Source: an uncultured beta proteobacterium (GTDB lineage Bacteria; Pseudomonadota; Gammaproteobacteria; Burkholderiales; Burkholderiaceae). From it: DNA of 61,945 nt. The translations under genes were made by a program, and so were the position numbers. The notes beneath the pieces were generated by a model. That model did no database searches. It saw only the letters and a list, made by a program, of their open reading frames with translations, and was not told the DNA's origin. The DNA is taken from positions 1 to 61,945 of the forward strand of contig CAIZRK010000026.1 in NCBI GenBank assembly GCA_903935355.1, written 5' to 3'. Below, piece by piece: positions 29,210-37,217 of this stretch (positions are counted from its first letter, which is position 1; every line of letters starts with the position of its first letter).

Positions 29210-29228
29210 TCATTTATTGAGGTTTTTT

Positions 29229-30362
29229 ATGAAAATAGTCATGCAATATCAAGAGGCTAGGAATTACTTTCAATGGTTTGCTTGCGCATCTGTGCTTTGT
29301 TTAATGTCCGCTTGCGCCGGCAATAACAACTCCAATCAGTATGTCTACTCGCAAAACACTGAACAGGGCACTAGCAATAGCGCGCCTCAGTTAATGAGCG
29401 CTGCCCAACTGCAGTCTTTGGTTTCTCCGATTGCCCTTTATCCTGATTCTTTGCTTTCATTAATGTTATTGGCTTCAACCTATCCCTTAGAAGTAGCGGA
29501 GGCTTACAACTGGCGTCGGAACAATGCCACCTTAAAAGGTGCAGCGCTGAACGATGCGCTTAAAGCACAATCCTGGAATGACAGCGTAAAGTCCATCATG
29601 AGTTTTCTTCAAGCATTTGACATGATGGGCAGTCAATTGCAGTGGACGCAAAATTTAGGGAATGCCTATAAGTTACAACCTGCCGATACGATGAAGGCAG
29701 TTCAGTTACTACGTCAGCGGGCAGTTAAAGCAGGTACTCTTCAGTCTAATGCGCAAATGACTGTTACTACCGATGCTAGTTCGAATATCCTAATCACGCC
29801 TGCAAATACGCAAGTGGTGTATGTGCCGACCTATAACCCCACAATGGTTTATGGGGCCTGGCCTTATCCCGATTACCCACCTTATCCTGCCTATAACCCA
29901 GCTTGGGGAGTAATGGCATTTGGTTTAGGTTTTGCAGTAGGAGATGCTTTTTGGGCAACACCGAGCTGGTCTAACGGTACTATCAATGTGAACAATAACA
30001 ATTCCGGTGGTCGATCTAACCGGGGAGTAATTGGCCCTAGTAGTATTCAGAATCAACAACGGCTTATGAATGATTGGAAAAATAATGCCACGCCACAAGA
30101 TCGGCAAGCTGCCCGCTCTGCTGGTCAACGGGCAGATAGCACCTTTGAGAAAAATGCCACACCCCAAGAGCAGGCCCAAGCTAATCGTTTAAATCAAGAA
30201 GCTCGTAATGACTACCAACAAGACAAAGCGAACCCCAATACCTATCGTGAAGCTGCACAAGAAAACGCCTTAAGAGACCAAGCACGCTTTGATGGCAATC
30301 AGGATCGCTTTAGTGGCCGTGGTGGTTTTGGTGGTGGCCATATGGGTGGATTTAGACGTTAA
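29229..30362 (+). CDS. DUF3300 family lipoprotein
   Basis: About 377 aa. The N-terminus has a lipobox-like LMSAC (cysteine near 29), so it is probably a lipoprotein. The central segment (LQSLVSPIALYPDSLLSLMLLASTYP, cited in part) is the DUF3300 signature, followed by a tyrosine/proline-rich region (about 200-240) and a low-complexity Asn/Gln/Arg/Gly tail ending in GGFGGGHMGGFRR. Function is unknown. GAGG six bases before the ATG at 29229 selects this start over an upstream one inside the previous gene. Confidence 0.83.
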   Translation: MKIVMQYQEARNYFQWFACASVLCLMSACAGNNNSNQYVYSQNTEQGTSNSAPQLMSAAQLQSLVSPIALYPDSLLSLMLLASTYPLEVAEAYNWRRNNATLKGAALNDALKAQSWNDSVKSIMSFLQAFDMMGSQLQWTQNLGNAYKLQPADTMKAVQLLRQRAVKAGTLQSNAQMTVTTDASSNILITPANTQVVYVPTYNPTMVYGAWPYPDYPPYPAYNPAWGVMAFGLGFAVGDAFWATPSWSNGTINVNNNNSGGRSNRGVIGPSSIQNQQRLMNDWKNNATPQDRQAARSAGQRADSTFEKNATPQEQAQANRLNQEARNDYQQDKANPNTYREAAQENALRDQARFDGNQDRFSGRGGFGGGHMGGFRR

Positions 30363-30384
30363 TCAAGATAAAGAGAATAGAGCC

Positions 30385-30759
30385 ATGACTACCTTAACCA
30401 ATACCTTACGAGCGTTGTTCATGATTGCTTTCATATTCGGCCAGCAAAGTATCTTTGCTCAAACTACAGTCAACACGGGGGATGCTTCGACTGCTGCCTT
30501 AGTAGCACTTTGTAAAAATACCAATGATGTGGATGCGCAAAACTTTTGTTTTGGATTTGGTGAAGGCGTCTATCAAGCGTATTTAGCAAATCAAAATCCT
30601 AAAGTAAAACCGCGCATTTGTTTTGGGGAAAATGCAGGTACTCGCCAAGTGATATTGGAACAATTTTTAACTTGGAACCAAACCCATCCACAGTTCAACC
30701 AAGAGCGCGCAGCTAAAACTCTGATGCGCTTTTTTGCTCAGCAATATCCCTGTAAGTAA
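30385..30759 (+). CDS. Rap1a/Tai-like small secreted protein
   Basis: A 124-aa protein with a signal peptide (hydrophobic stretch 9-20, SIFAQ cleavage-like site) and a domain with four cysteines and the FCFGFGEGVYQAY segment typical of the Rap1a/Tai family. Some members are immunity proteins against peptidoglycan amidase effectors of type VI secretion. No amidase effector or T6SS gene is nearby, so an immunity role is not supported here. It lies 22 bases after the DUF3300 gene and before a terminator. Confidence 0.75.
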   Translation: MTTLTNTLRALFMIAFIFGQQSIFAQTTVNTGDASTAALVALCKNTNDVDAQNFCFGFGEGVYQAYLANQNPKVKPRICFGENAGTRQVILEQFLTWNQTHPQFNQERAAKTLMRFFAQQYPCK

Positions 30760-30786
30760 ACTACTCTAGCTTGGCGAAAGACCAAG

Positions 30787-30816
30787 AAAAAAGCCAGCTG
30801 AGCAGCTGGCTTTTTT
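30787..30816. terminator. Bidirectional intrinsic terminator
   Basis: A 13-base-pair stem (AAAAAAGCCAGCT / AGCTGGCTTTTTT) around a 4-base loop, with T-runs in both directions. It lies between the convergent Rap1a-like gene and the Bug-type binding-protein gene and can end both transcripts. Confidence 0.9.
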
Positions 30817-30835
30817 ATTCAACGATATTCCGAAA

Positions 30836-31828
30836 TTAATCTGGAATATTTGCTTTACGAATGACAGGACCCCACACGTTGATCTCGGTTTCAAGATGGG
30901 ATTTCAGGCCTTTGGCAGAAACTTTATCCATTGAGACGATATCAATATTGGAATCTTCTAAACGTTTTTTCACATCTGGTGAGTTCAGTGCTTTTTTGAG
31001 TGCCGCATTGATCTTATCCAGAATTGGCTGTGGCGTACCTTTTGGAGCATAAACGCCATGCCATACTTTGACTTCGAACCCTTTAAGTCCTTGTTCATTC
31101 AAAGTAGGTACATTAGGAATAGCAGGCAAACGCTTCATGGTGGTTGTGCCATAAGCCTTTACACGGCCATCCTTAATATAAGGAATGGTTTGCGTAGTTT
31201 GATCGCACAAAAGATCGACCTGGCCACCTAAGAGATCTGTTAATGCAGGACCAGTTCCTTTGTATGGAACGTTGGTGAGTTTAACGCCTAGACGACTCTG
31301 AAATAACAAGCCGCATAACTGAGAAACTGCTCCAGGACCGGCATTAGCCATGGTGACTTTAGCCCCATTGGCTTTGATGTAGGCCTCAAGCTCTTTAAAG
31401 TTATTTGCTGGTAAGTCTTTTTTACCCAAAAGTACCATGGGTACATCGGCTACTTGCCCAATGTATTCAAAGCTAGTCATTGGATCATAAGGAAGTTTTT
31501 CATATAAAGCTTGAGCTGTTGCCATACCCATATGGTGAATATAGATGGTATAGCCATCAGGAGCAGCGCGTGAAACTTTGGTGGAGGCAATGGTGCCGCC
31601 TGCCCCAGGAACGTTTTCAACCACGACGGTTTGACCTAAAGCTTGACCCATAGGGACAGCAATTAAACGGGCGATAGAGTCAGTTGGGCCGCCAGCTGCA
31701 AAAGGCACCACTAACTGAATAGATCTAGTTGGCCAGTCTTTTTGGGCTAATGCTAGGTTGCTACTGAGTAATGTACCAGCACCGATTACAGCGGCAAGCG
31801 CTGCAAATAGGGGTTTACGTAATTTCAT
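30836..31828 (-). CDS. Bug/TctC family substrate-binding protein
   Basis: Periplasmic binding protein of 330 aa with a signal peptide ending near ALAQ (about 26-29) and the Bug-family segment VPFAAGGPTDSIARL. Bug proteins, greatly expanded in Burkholderiales, bind carboxylates, amino acids or vitamins, sometimes with a TctAB permease and often as orphans. No tctA or tctB is nearby. Co-direction with CitE-like and PrpD-like genes suggests an organic acid ligand related to their substrate. Confidence 0.9.
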   Translation of the reverse strand: MKLRKPLFAALAAVIGAGTLLSSNLALAQKDWPTRSIQLVVPFAAGGPTDSIARLIAVPMGQALGQTVVVENVPGAGGTIASTKVSRAAPDGYTIYIHHMGMATAQALYEKLPYDPMTSFEYIGQVADVPMVLLGKKDLPANNFKELEAYIKANGAKVTMANAGPGAVSQLCGLLFQSRLGVKLTNVPYKGTGPALTDLLGGQVDLLCDQTTQTIPYIKDGRVKAYGTTTMKRLPAIPNVPTLNEQGLKGFEVKVWHGVYAPKGTPQPILDKINAALKKALNSPDVKKRLEDSNIDIVSMDKVSAKGLKSHLETEINVWGPVIRKANIPD

Positions 31829-31885
31829 TCAAGTCTCCTTTGTTAATTCTCGTAATATTTTGCCATTTAAATGCTACCAGTGCGT

Positions 31886-32731
31886 TTAGGGTTTACCAGC
31901 AAGAGCCAAGGTTCTTTGGGCAAGCAATACCACAGGACGATCAATCATGCGCCCATCTAGCTTGACTGCGTTACCTTTAGAGGCCTTGTCTGCTTTGATG
32001 ACTCGAGTCGCCCAGTCAATTTCATTAGAGGTGGGCATAAAGGCCGCTTTTACTAAAGGAACTTGTTTTGGATGAATACAAAGCTTGCCACCAAAACCCA
32101 TCCGTTTAGCGCGATGGGCATCTTCTGTAAGTTGCTGCACATCATCAATAGAGGGTGTTACCCCGTCGATAGGAGGAGCAATTTGCGCTAAACGTGAAGC
32201 AAGCACCAGCTCAAAGCGAGCACTTTGTAATTCAGTTTCTTGTTGATCGCAAACGATGCCTAGATCCGCTTGGAGATCCAGGTTACCTAACGCAAGTCGC
32301 AGTACTTGTTCGGCGTTGGCAATGTCATTGAGGTTAGCTAGGCCAATGGCAGTTTCAATCATCGGAATGATCGCTGTATTTGGCAATATTAGGGCGACAC
32401 CATTCATTTGATCTAGAGATTCACTTTTAGGAATCAATAGGCAGGCTAGATCGAGCTCTTGCGCCAAAATAAGGTCGGCGGCATAAAAATGACTTCCTGG
32501 AGAATTTGAGCGCATTACTAAACGTTTTTTCTCTTCCTTAGAAAAGCTCGGCCACGCTACCCGAATAGCCTGACGGGCTTTTTCTTTATCTTCTGGCGCT
32601 ACTGCATCTTCTAAATCAAGGACTACTGCGTTGGCCCCACTATCTAAGGCTTTAGAAAACCGATCTGGACGGGTAGCAGGCACAAATAAAAAGTTACTAC
32701 TAAAACCAAGCGGGTTATCAAGTGGATTCAT
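31886..32731 (-). CDS. HpcH/HpaI-CitE family CoA ester lyase
   Basis: A 281-aa TIM-barrel protein of the CitE-like family. It has the N-terminal FVPATRPDRFSKALDSGA segment, the LDLEDAV motif with acidic residues, and a later GNLDLQADLG segment with likely Mg ligands. Relatives cleave malyl-CoA, citramalyl-CoA or beta-methylmalyl-CoA. The MaoC and MmgE/PrpD neighbours favour a C4-C5 acyl-CoA such as citramalyl-CoA, but the substrate is an inference. Confidence 0.85.
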   Translation of the reverse strand: MNPLDNPLGFSSNFLFVPATRPDRFSKALDSGANAVVLDLEDAVAPEDKEKARQAIRVAWPSFSKEEKKRLVMRSNSPGSHFYAADLILAQELDLACLLIPKSESLDQMNGVALILPNTAIIPMIETAIGLANLNDIANAEQVLRLALGNLDLQADLGIVCDQQETELQSARFELVLASRLAQIAPPIDGVTPSIDDVQQLTEDAHRAKRMGFGGKLCIHPKQVPLVKAAFMPTSNEIDWATRVIKADKASKGNAVKLDGRMIDRPVVLLAQRTLALAGKP

Positions 32732-32741
32732 AGGAAGGTAA

Positions 32742-34112
32742 TTAGGTAAGGAAGAAGCCTATCTTGGATTGTTTGCGGATATTCCACAAGAGCTCTAGAG
32801 TCTGATGCATTTCGTTAGGTAAGGCGCCACCACTAAAGGCCGCTAGACGTAGGGCTTTATCACTAATTTCTGCGCGACTCAAAGTATTGCCAGGATCGCC
32901 CTTAGGTTCATCAACTCGACCTTCTAAGATCGTGCCATTCTTTAAGTAGACCTTAACCTTACCGATCCAGCGCTGGGGATAGGCGTTATCGACTTCTGGA
33001 TCCAAAATCATCGTGACGCGATCCCGAAAATCACTAATTTGCTGATCTGAAAAGTGTTCCGCAAATTCTGGTAAACCAGCAAATTGATAGTGAGCAATTA
33101 AAGCTAGGACTGTGCCCATCGAGAACTTCGATTGATGAACCGTACTGGGATTAATCACGGGGCCTAAAACATCAATCGCCCCTTGATGAACTAAGGTTTC
33201 TACTTTAGCAATCTCATTTGCTTGAAGATGGTGTGTCAACATCACCTGCAAGAGTGCATCTGCAGCAGGGTGCGTATGGCGGCAAGAAGCATGATATTTA
33301 AAGCTAGTTTCGGCAAGAGCCCAGCGACTACCCAAGCGGTCAGTCAGCTTATGGGGATCTGCATCAGTGGACATGCCCGCAGCTAACCCTTGTTTGCCTT
33401 CCAATATCTGCTGCGCACCAGTAAAGCCTGAGCGCGCTAAGTAGGCTGACATCAAACCAGTAGATGCGGCATGGGCAGTGTGTAATTGTTTAGAGTCTGC
33501 GCCATCACGTAAGAACTCCCACAACCCAGCCGATTGAGTGCCAGCAGAGCCAAAGGCATGGAGCATTTGCTGTGGGTTAAGTTTTAATAAACGACCGACT
33601 GTTGCCGCTGCCGCTAGAGTGCCTGCTGTACCAGTAGTGTGAAAGGTTTTGTAATGAGATCGACCCAAGAATTCACCAACACGAATACCTACTTCGTAAC
33701 CAGCAATGGCAGCAGTGAGGAGTTCTTCGCCAGAAGCACCAAGTGCTTGGGCGCTTGCTAAAGCAGCCGGAAAAACCACGGTAGCCGGATGAAAGACTGA
33801 GCCATTGTGAACATCATCTTGTTCGGCGACATGAGAAGCAGCAGCATTAGCCATCGCAGCTAAAAACGGACTTGAGCTAGAACGATTGATCAGTATTTGT
33901 GCAGGGCCACGATGAGTTTTATTAAAACCCCCCATCTGTTGCGCAAATTGCGTAATCGCTTCGACTGGCCGAGCCCCTTTGCCAGCAATAGCAGAGCCAA
34001 ACCAATCAACCAATAAATCTTCTGCCCGCAAAATCACCTCAAGGGGTACATCGCCCAGCTGTAATTGAGAGGCGAAAGTAGCTAAAACTTGTGATGGGTG
34101 TGGTGTGGGCAT
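32742..34112 (-). CDS. MmgE/PrpD family protein
   Basis: A 456-aa protein of the MmgE/PrpD family, recognised from DWFGSAIAGKGARPVEA near the N-terminus, HVAEQDDVHNGSVFHPA (about 89-105), and FKYHASCRHTHPAADAL (about 271-287). Family members include 2-methylcitrate dehydratase, cis-aconitate decarboxylase and isomerases. No prpB or prpC is present, so methylcitrate dehydratase is not assumed. It follows the MaoC-like gene with almost no gap and precedes the CitE-like gene by ten bases. Confidence 0.85.
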   Translation of the reverse strand: MPTPHPSQVLATFASQLQLGDVPLEVILRAEDLLVDWFGSAIAGKGARPVEAITQFAQQMGGFNKTHRGPAQILINRSSSSPFLAAMANAAASHVAEQDDVHNGSVFHPATVVFPAALASAQALGASGEELLTAAIAGYEVGIRVGEFLGRSHYKTFHTTGTAGTLAAAATVGRLLKLNPQQMLHAFGSAGTQSAGLWEFLRDGADSKQLHTAHAASTGLMSAYLARSGFTGAQQILEGKQGLAAGMSTDADPHKLTDRLGSRWALAETSFKYHASCRHTHPAADALLQVMLTHHLQANEIAKVETLVHQGAIDVLGPVINPSTVHQSKFSMGTVLALIAHYQFAGLPEFAEHFSDQQISDFRDRVTMILDPEVDNAYPQRWIGKVKVYLKNGTILEGRVDEPKGDPGNTLSRAEISDKALRLAAFSGGALPNEMHQTLELLWNIRKQSKIGFFLT

Positions 34113-34113
34113 A

Positions 34114-34989
34114 TTAAGCTAAGACTGCGGTAGCTTGCATTGTCAGCATACCTTCATGGTCTTGTGCCCAAACCGATATCGTCTTGCCGGCAGGATCACT
34201 TTCTAGGTCAGGCTTAGCGCAGACTTTAAAGGAATTGATGTCAAAAGTAGGGCGGATCGCCCGAAACTCAAAACTCTTGAGAGTGCAATTCTGAATACTT
34301 TGCCGCACCAGATCAACTAAGAGGGTAGCAATTAAAGGGCCGTGCACAATCAAGCCGGGATAGCCTTCCACTTCGGTGACGTATTTGCGATCGTAATGAA
34401 TCCGATGGCCATTAAAAGTTAAAGCAGAGTAACGAAACAGTAAGACATCATCTGGTGTAATAGTTTTAGACCATTTGGCATCAGTTGGTGCTGGGGTAGG
34501 GGCAACGGGTTTATCGTTTGGACCTGGTGCATCACGATAGACAATGTCATGTTCTTCAATTAAGGCTAAGCCGGTTTGATTAGAGATTTGATGTTTGACT
34601 AAAACAAAAATCAAATCCCCAGAACGTCCTGCTTTATGGCTAACAGATTCAATCGTAGAAATGCGTTCTATCTCATCACCAACCGCTAATGGCGCAAGCC
34701 ATTGCAGACGACTGCCAGCCCACATTCGGCGTGGTAGTGGTACTGGTGGCATAAATCCTCCCCGTTTGGGGTGTCCATCAGGACCAATATCCGATTGGCG
34801 CGCATGTGGCAAAAAGTAGAGCCAATGCCAAAGTTCTGGTAAAAAAGTTCCCTTCTTTGGTGCAAGGTCTGGATAATCCAAGCTTGCCAAAAGCGCACGT
34901 ACTGGCGCAGCTGTCACAGTGTCTTGAAAAGACTCAGTCTTGCCGAGCCATTCTTGGAGGTGGGAGATGGTTTGGGGTTCGATTCGCAT
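34114..34989 (-). CDS. MaoC-like/FAS1-type dehydratase (mesaconyl- or itaconyl-CoA hydratase-like)
   Basis: About 291 aa with an N-terminal FAS1-like hot-dog domain and a C-terminal MaoC-type hot-dog domain. The hydratase motif with catalytic Asp/Asn-His appears as YSALTFNGHRIHYD (about 195-208). Relatives hydrate mesaconyl-C4-CoA or itaconyl-CoA. Several in-frame starts exist (TTG 35028; ATG 35007, 34998, 34989). None has a strong ribosome binding site; the last gives the usual family N-terminus. The neighbouring lyase fits hydration followed by cleavage. Confidence 0.83.
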   Translation of the reverse strand: MRIEPQTISHLQEWLGKTESFQDTVTAAPVRALLASLDYPDLAPKKGTFLPELWHWLYFLPHARQSDIGPDGHPKRGGFMPPVPLPRRMWAGSRLQWLAPLAVGDEIERISTIESVSHKAGRSGDLIFVLVKHQISNQTGLALIEEHDIVYRDAPGPNDKPVAPTPAPTDAKWSKTITPDDVLLFRYSALTFNGHRIHYDRKYVTEVEGYPGLIVHGPLIATLLVDLVRQSIQNCTLKSFEFRAIRPTFDINSFKVCAKPDLESDPAGKTISVWAQDHEGMLTMQATAVLA

Positions 34990-35029
34990 AAACCCCATTA
35001 TGCCCATTTCAGTAAAAAGTTCGGGCAAA

Positions 35030-36382
35030 CTACATCAACAAACTGGCCACTAAATAACTCAAAAGACCTGCTAGCGCAGAGCCAGCTAAAACGGGAAGAA
35101 TGCCTTTTTGGTACTTAAAGAGTGCCAGACCAGCCAACAGGCTAATGACAATTGAGATCCAAGAGATTGACCCTCCCAAACCATGTGGAAAAAATACATG
35201 GTAGGCAAAAAAGAGGCCTAGATTGGCAATCACACCTACTACTGCTGCGCTGATCGCCGTTAATGGAGCAGTAAATTTAAGCTTGCCATGAGTTGATTCA
35301 ATTACAGGGCCACCGATTAAAACAAAAAAGAAGGAGGGTAAAAAAGTAAACCAAGTTGCCACACAAGCGCCAAGCACCCCAAACCAAAATGGATTGCTAT
35401 ACCCAATCAGATGCAAAATATGCCCCGCAAGATAACCCACAAAAGCAACCACCATGATCAGGGGCCCTGGGGTGGTTTCACCTAAGGCTAGACCATCCAT
35501 CATTTGTCCAGCACTAATCCAATGAAAATGATCTACCGCTCCTTGGTAGACGTAGGGCAAGACAGCATAGGCGCCACCAAATGTCAGAAAGGCGGCTTTG
35601 GTAAAGAACCAAGCAATTTGGGGGTAAAGGGTATTCCAACCAAAGACCACAATCAGGCTAAGCATTGGCACAAGCCAAAAAGACACTGCCACCGCACTAT
35701 AGGTAACAGTTCTGCGCAGATTAAACTGAGTATGAGGTGGGCTTGGCGTGTGATCATCAATCACTGCAGGACCATAAGCCTTGTCATTACCAGCCTGGTG
35801 TGAGCGACTTTGCCCAAAGTATTTTGGGTAACGCTTGCCACCCCAAATACCAATAGATGCTGCGATGAGGATAATGATCGGAAAGGCAAGATTGAGTAAA
35901 AAGATGGCCAAAAAAGAGCCTATCGCAATTGCAAGCAAAGGCTGGTTATGAATGGTGCGCTTACCAATCCGCACTGCCGCATGTAGAACAATCGCAGTAA
36001 CTGCCGGTTTGATGCCAAAGAAGATGGCTGCAATCCAAGGAACTTGGCCAAAGCTAAGATACACCCAAGACAGACCAATGAGAATAAAAAAAGAGGGCAG
36101 AACAAAGAGGGTACCCGCCAAAATACCGCCCCAAGTCCGATGCATTAACCAGCCAATATAGGTCACTAGCTGTTGGGCTTCAGGACCTGGTAGGAGCATG
36201 CAATAGTTCAGCGCATGTAAAAAACGCCGCTCAGAAATCCAGCGACGCTTTTCAACTAACTCTTGGTGCAAGACTGCGATTTGACCAGCAGGGCCGCCAA
36301 AACTAATAAAACCTAGCTTGGCCCAAAACTGGAGAGCTTCTTTAAGCGGGATCGAGTTTAAGGTTGATTCCCGCTCGTCCAA
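35030..36382 (-). CDS. chrA: Chromate transporter (ChrA, CHR family)
   Basis: Long-chain CHR-family transporter of 450 aa with two homologous membrane halves. The first half begins FWAKLGFISFGGPAGQIA and the second repeats the theme in FTKAAFLTFGGAYAVLPYVYQ. The conserved LLPGPEAQQLVTYIGW and LGETTPGPLIM segments match ChrA. These proteins export chromate by antiport. The gene starts two bases after the fabI stop codon and ends close to the MaoC-like start, which is an unusual operon position. Whether it confers chromate resistance here is untested. Confidence 0.9.
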   Translation of the reverse strand: MDERESTLNSIPLKEALQFWAKLGFISFGGPAGQIAVLHQELVEKRRWISERRFLHALNYCMLLPGPEAQQLVTYIGWLMHRTWGGILAGTLFVLPSFFILIGLSWVYLSFGQVPWIAAIFFGIKPAVTAIVLHAAVRIGKRTIHNQPLLAIAIGSFLAIFLLNLAFPIIILIAASIGIWGGKRYPKYFGQSRSHQAGNDKAYGPAVIDDHTPSPPHTQFNLRRTVTYSAVAVSFWLVPMLSLIVVFGWNTLYPQIAWFFTKAAFLTFGGAYAVLPYVYQGAVDHFHWISAGQMMDGLALGETTPGPLIMVVAFVGYLAGHILHLIGYSNPFWFGVLGACVATWFTFLPSFFFVLIGGPVIESTHGKLKFTAPLTAISAAVVGVIANLGLFFAYHVFFPHGLGGSISWISIVISLLAGLALFKYQKGILPVLAGSALAGLLSYLVASLLM

Positions 36383-36384
36383 GC

Positions 36385-37167
36385 TTAGTCACCCATACCG
36401 ACAGCTACTTGACTAAAACCATTATCAACATAAATGATCTCTGCGGTAATAGCACTAGCTAGATCTGACAAGATAAAGGAAGTAGCATTTCCCACTTCAT
36501 CGATGGTGACATTGCGACGTAAGGGGGCTGCTTTTTCAAAGCCACTTAAGAGCTTGCTAAAGTCTTTGATTCCGGAAGCGGCCAAGGTTTTAATGGGCCC
36601 AGCAGAAATACCATTTACCCGAATTCCTTTGGGGCCTAATGAGTTGGCTAGGTAGCGCACTGATGCCTCTAAAGAGGCTTTTGCCAGACCCATGGTGTTG
36701 TAGTGAGGTACGGTACGCATGGAGCCCAAATAAGTGAGGGTGACCAATGAGGCGGTAGGGCTGAGCATGGGTAAAGCCGCTTTACACAGTGCAGGGAAGC
36801 TGTAGGCGGAGATGTCATGGGCAATGCGGTAAGACTCACGACTAAGCCCATCTAAAAAATCACCTGCAATGGCTTCCCGAGGGGCAAAACCGATGGCATG
36901 GACTAAACCATCGAGCTGTGGCCAAGTTTTACCTAAATCTCCAAAAAGGGCTTCAATTTGCTCGTCACTGCCCACATCGCAGTCAAAAATCAGCTCTGAG
37001 TTGAATTCTTTAGCGAAATCAACCGAACGTTCCCTAAAGCGCTCACCCACGTAGGTAAAGGCTAATTGTGCTCCTTCACGATGGCAAGCCTTAGCTATAC
37101 CATACGCTATAGAGCGGTTTGAGAGTAGGCCTGTAATTAAGATTCGTTTGCCTGCGAGAAAGCCCAT
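36385..37167 (-). CDS. fabI: Enoyl-[acyl-carrier-protein] reductase (NADH), FabI
   Basis: Short-chain dehydrogenase-like reductase of 260 aa that completes each cycle of fatty acid elongation. The N-terminal [15 protein letters not shown] nucleotide-binding segment has the FabI spacing, and the catalytic Tyr-X6-Lys is present in YNTMGLAK (about 155-162). It heads a minus-strand run with chrA and the CoA-ester genes, and diverges from yejA across 50 bases. Confidence 0.95.
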   Translation of the reverse strand: MGFLAGKRILITGLLSNRSIAYGIAKACHREGAQLAFTYVGERFRERSVDFAKEFNSELIFDCDVGSDEQIEALFGDLGKTWPQLDGLVHAIGFAPREAIAGDFLDGLSRESYRIAHDISAYSFPALCKAALPMLSPTASLVTLTYLGSMRTVPHYNTMGLAKASLEASVRYLANSLGPKGIRVNGISAGPIKTLAASGIKDFSKLLSGFEKAAPLRRNVTIDEVGNATSFILSDLASAITAEIIYVDNGFSQVAVGMGD

Positions 37168-37217
37168 GATGTTTCCTTTGCTTCAAAATAGTTTAGCTAT
37201 CTACAATTGTTGCATAT

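Noticed and set aside
30385..30759. Type VI immunity function for the Rap1a-like protein
   Set aside because: No amidase effector or secretion gene is nearby; the fold alone does not establish immunity.
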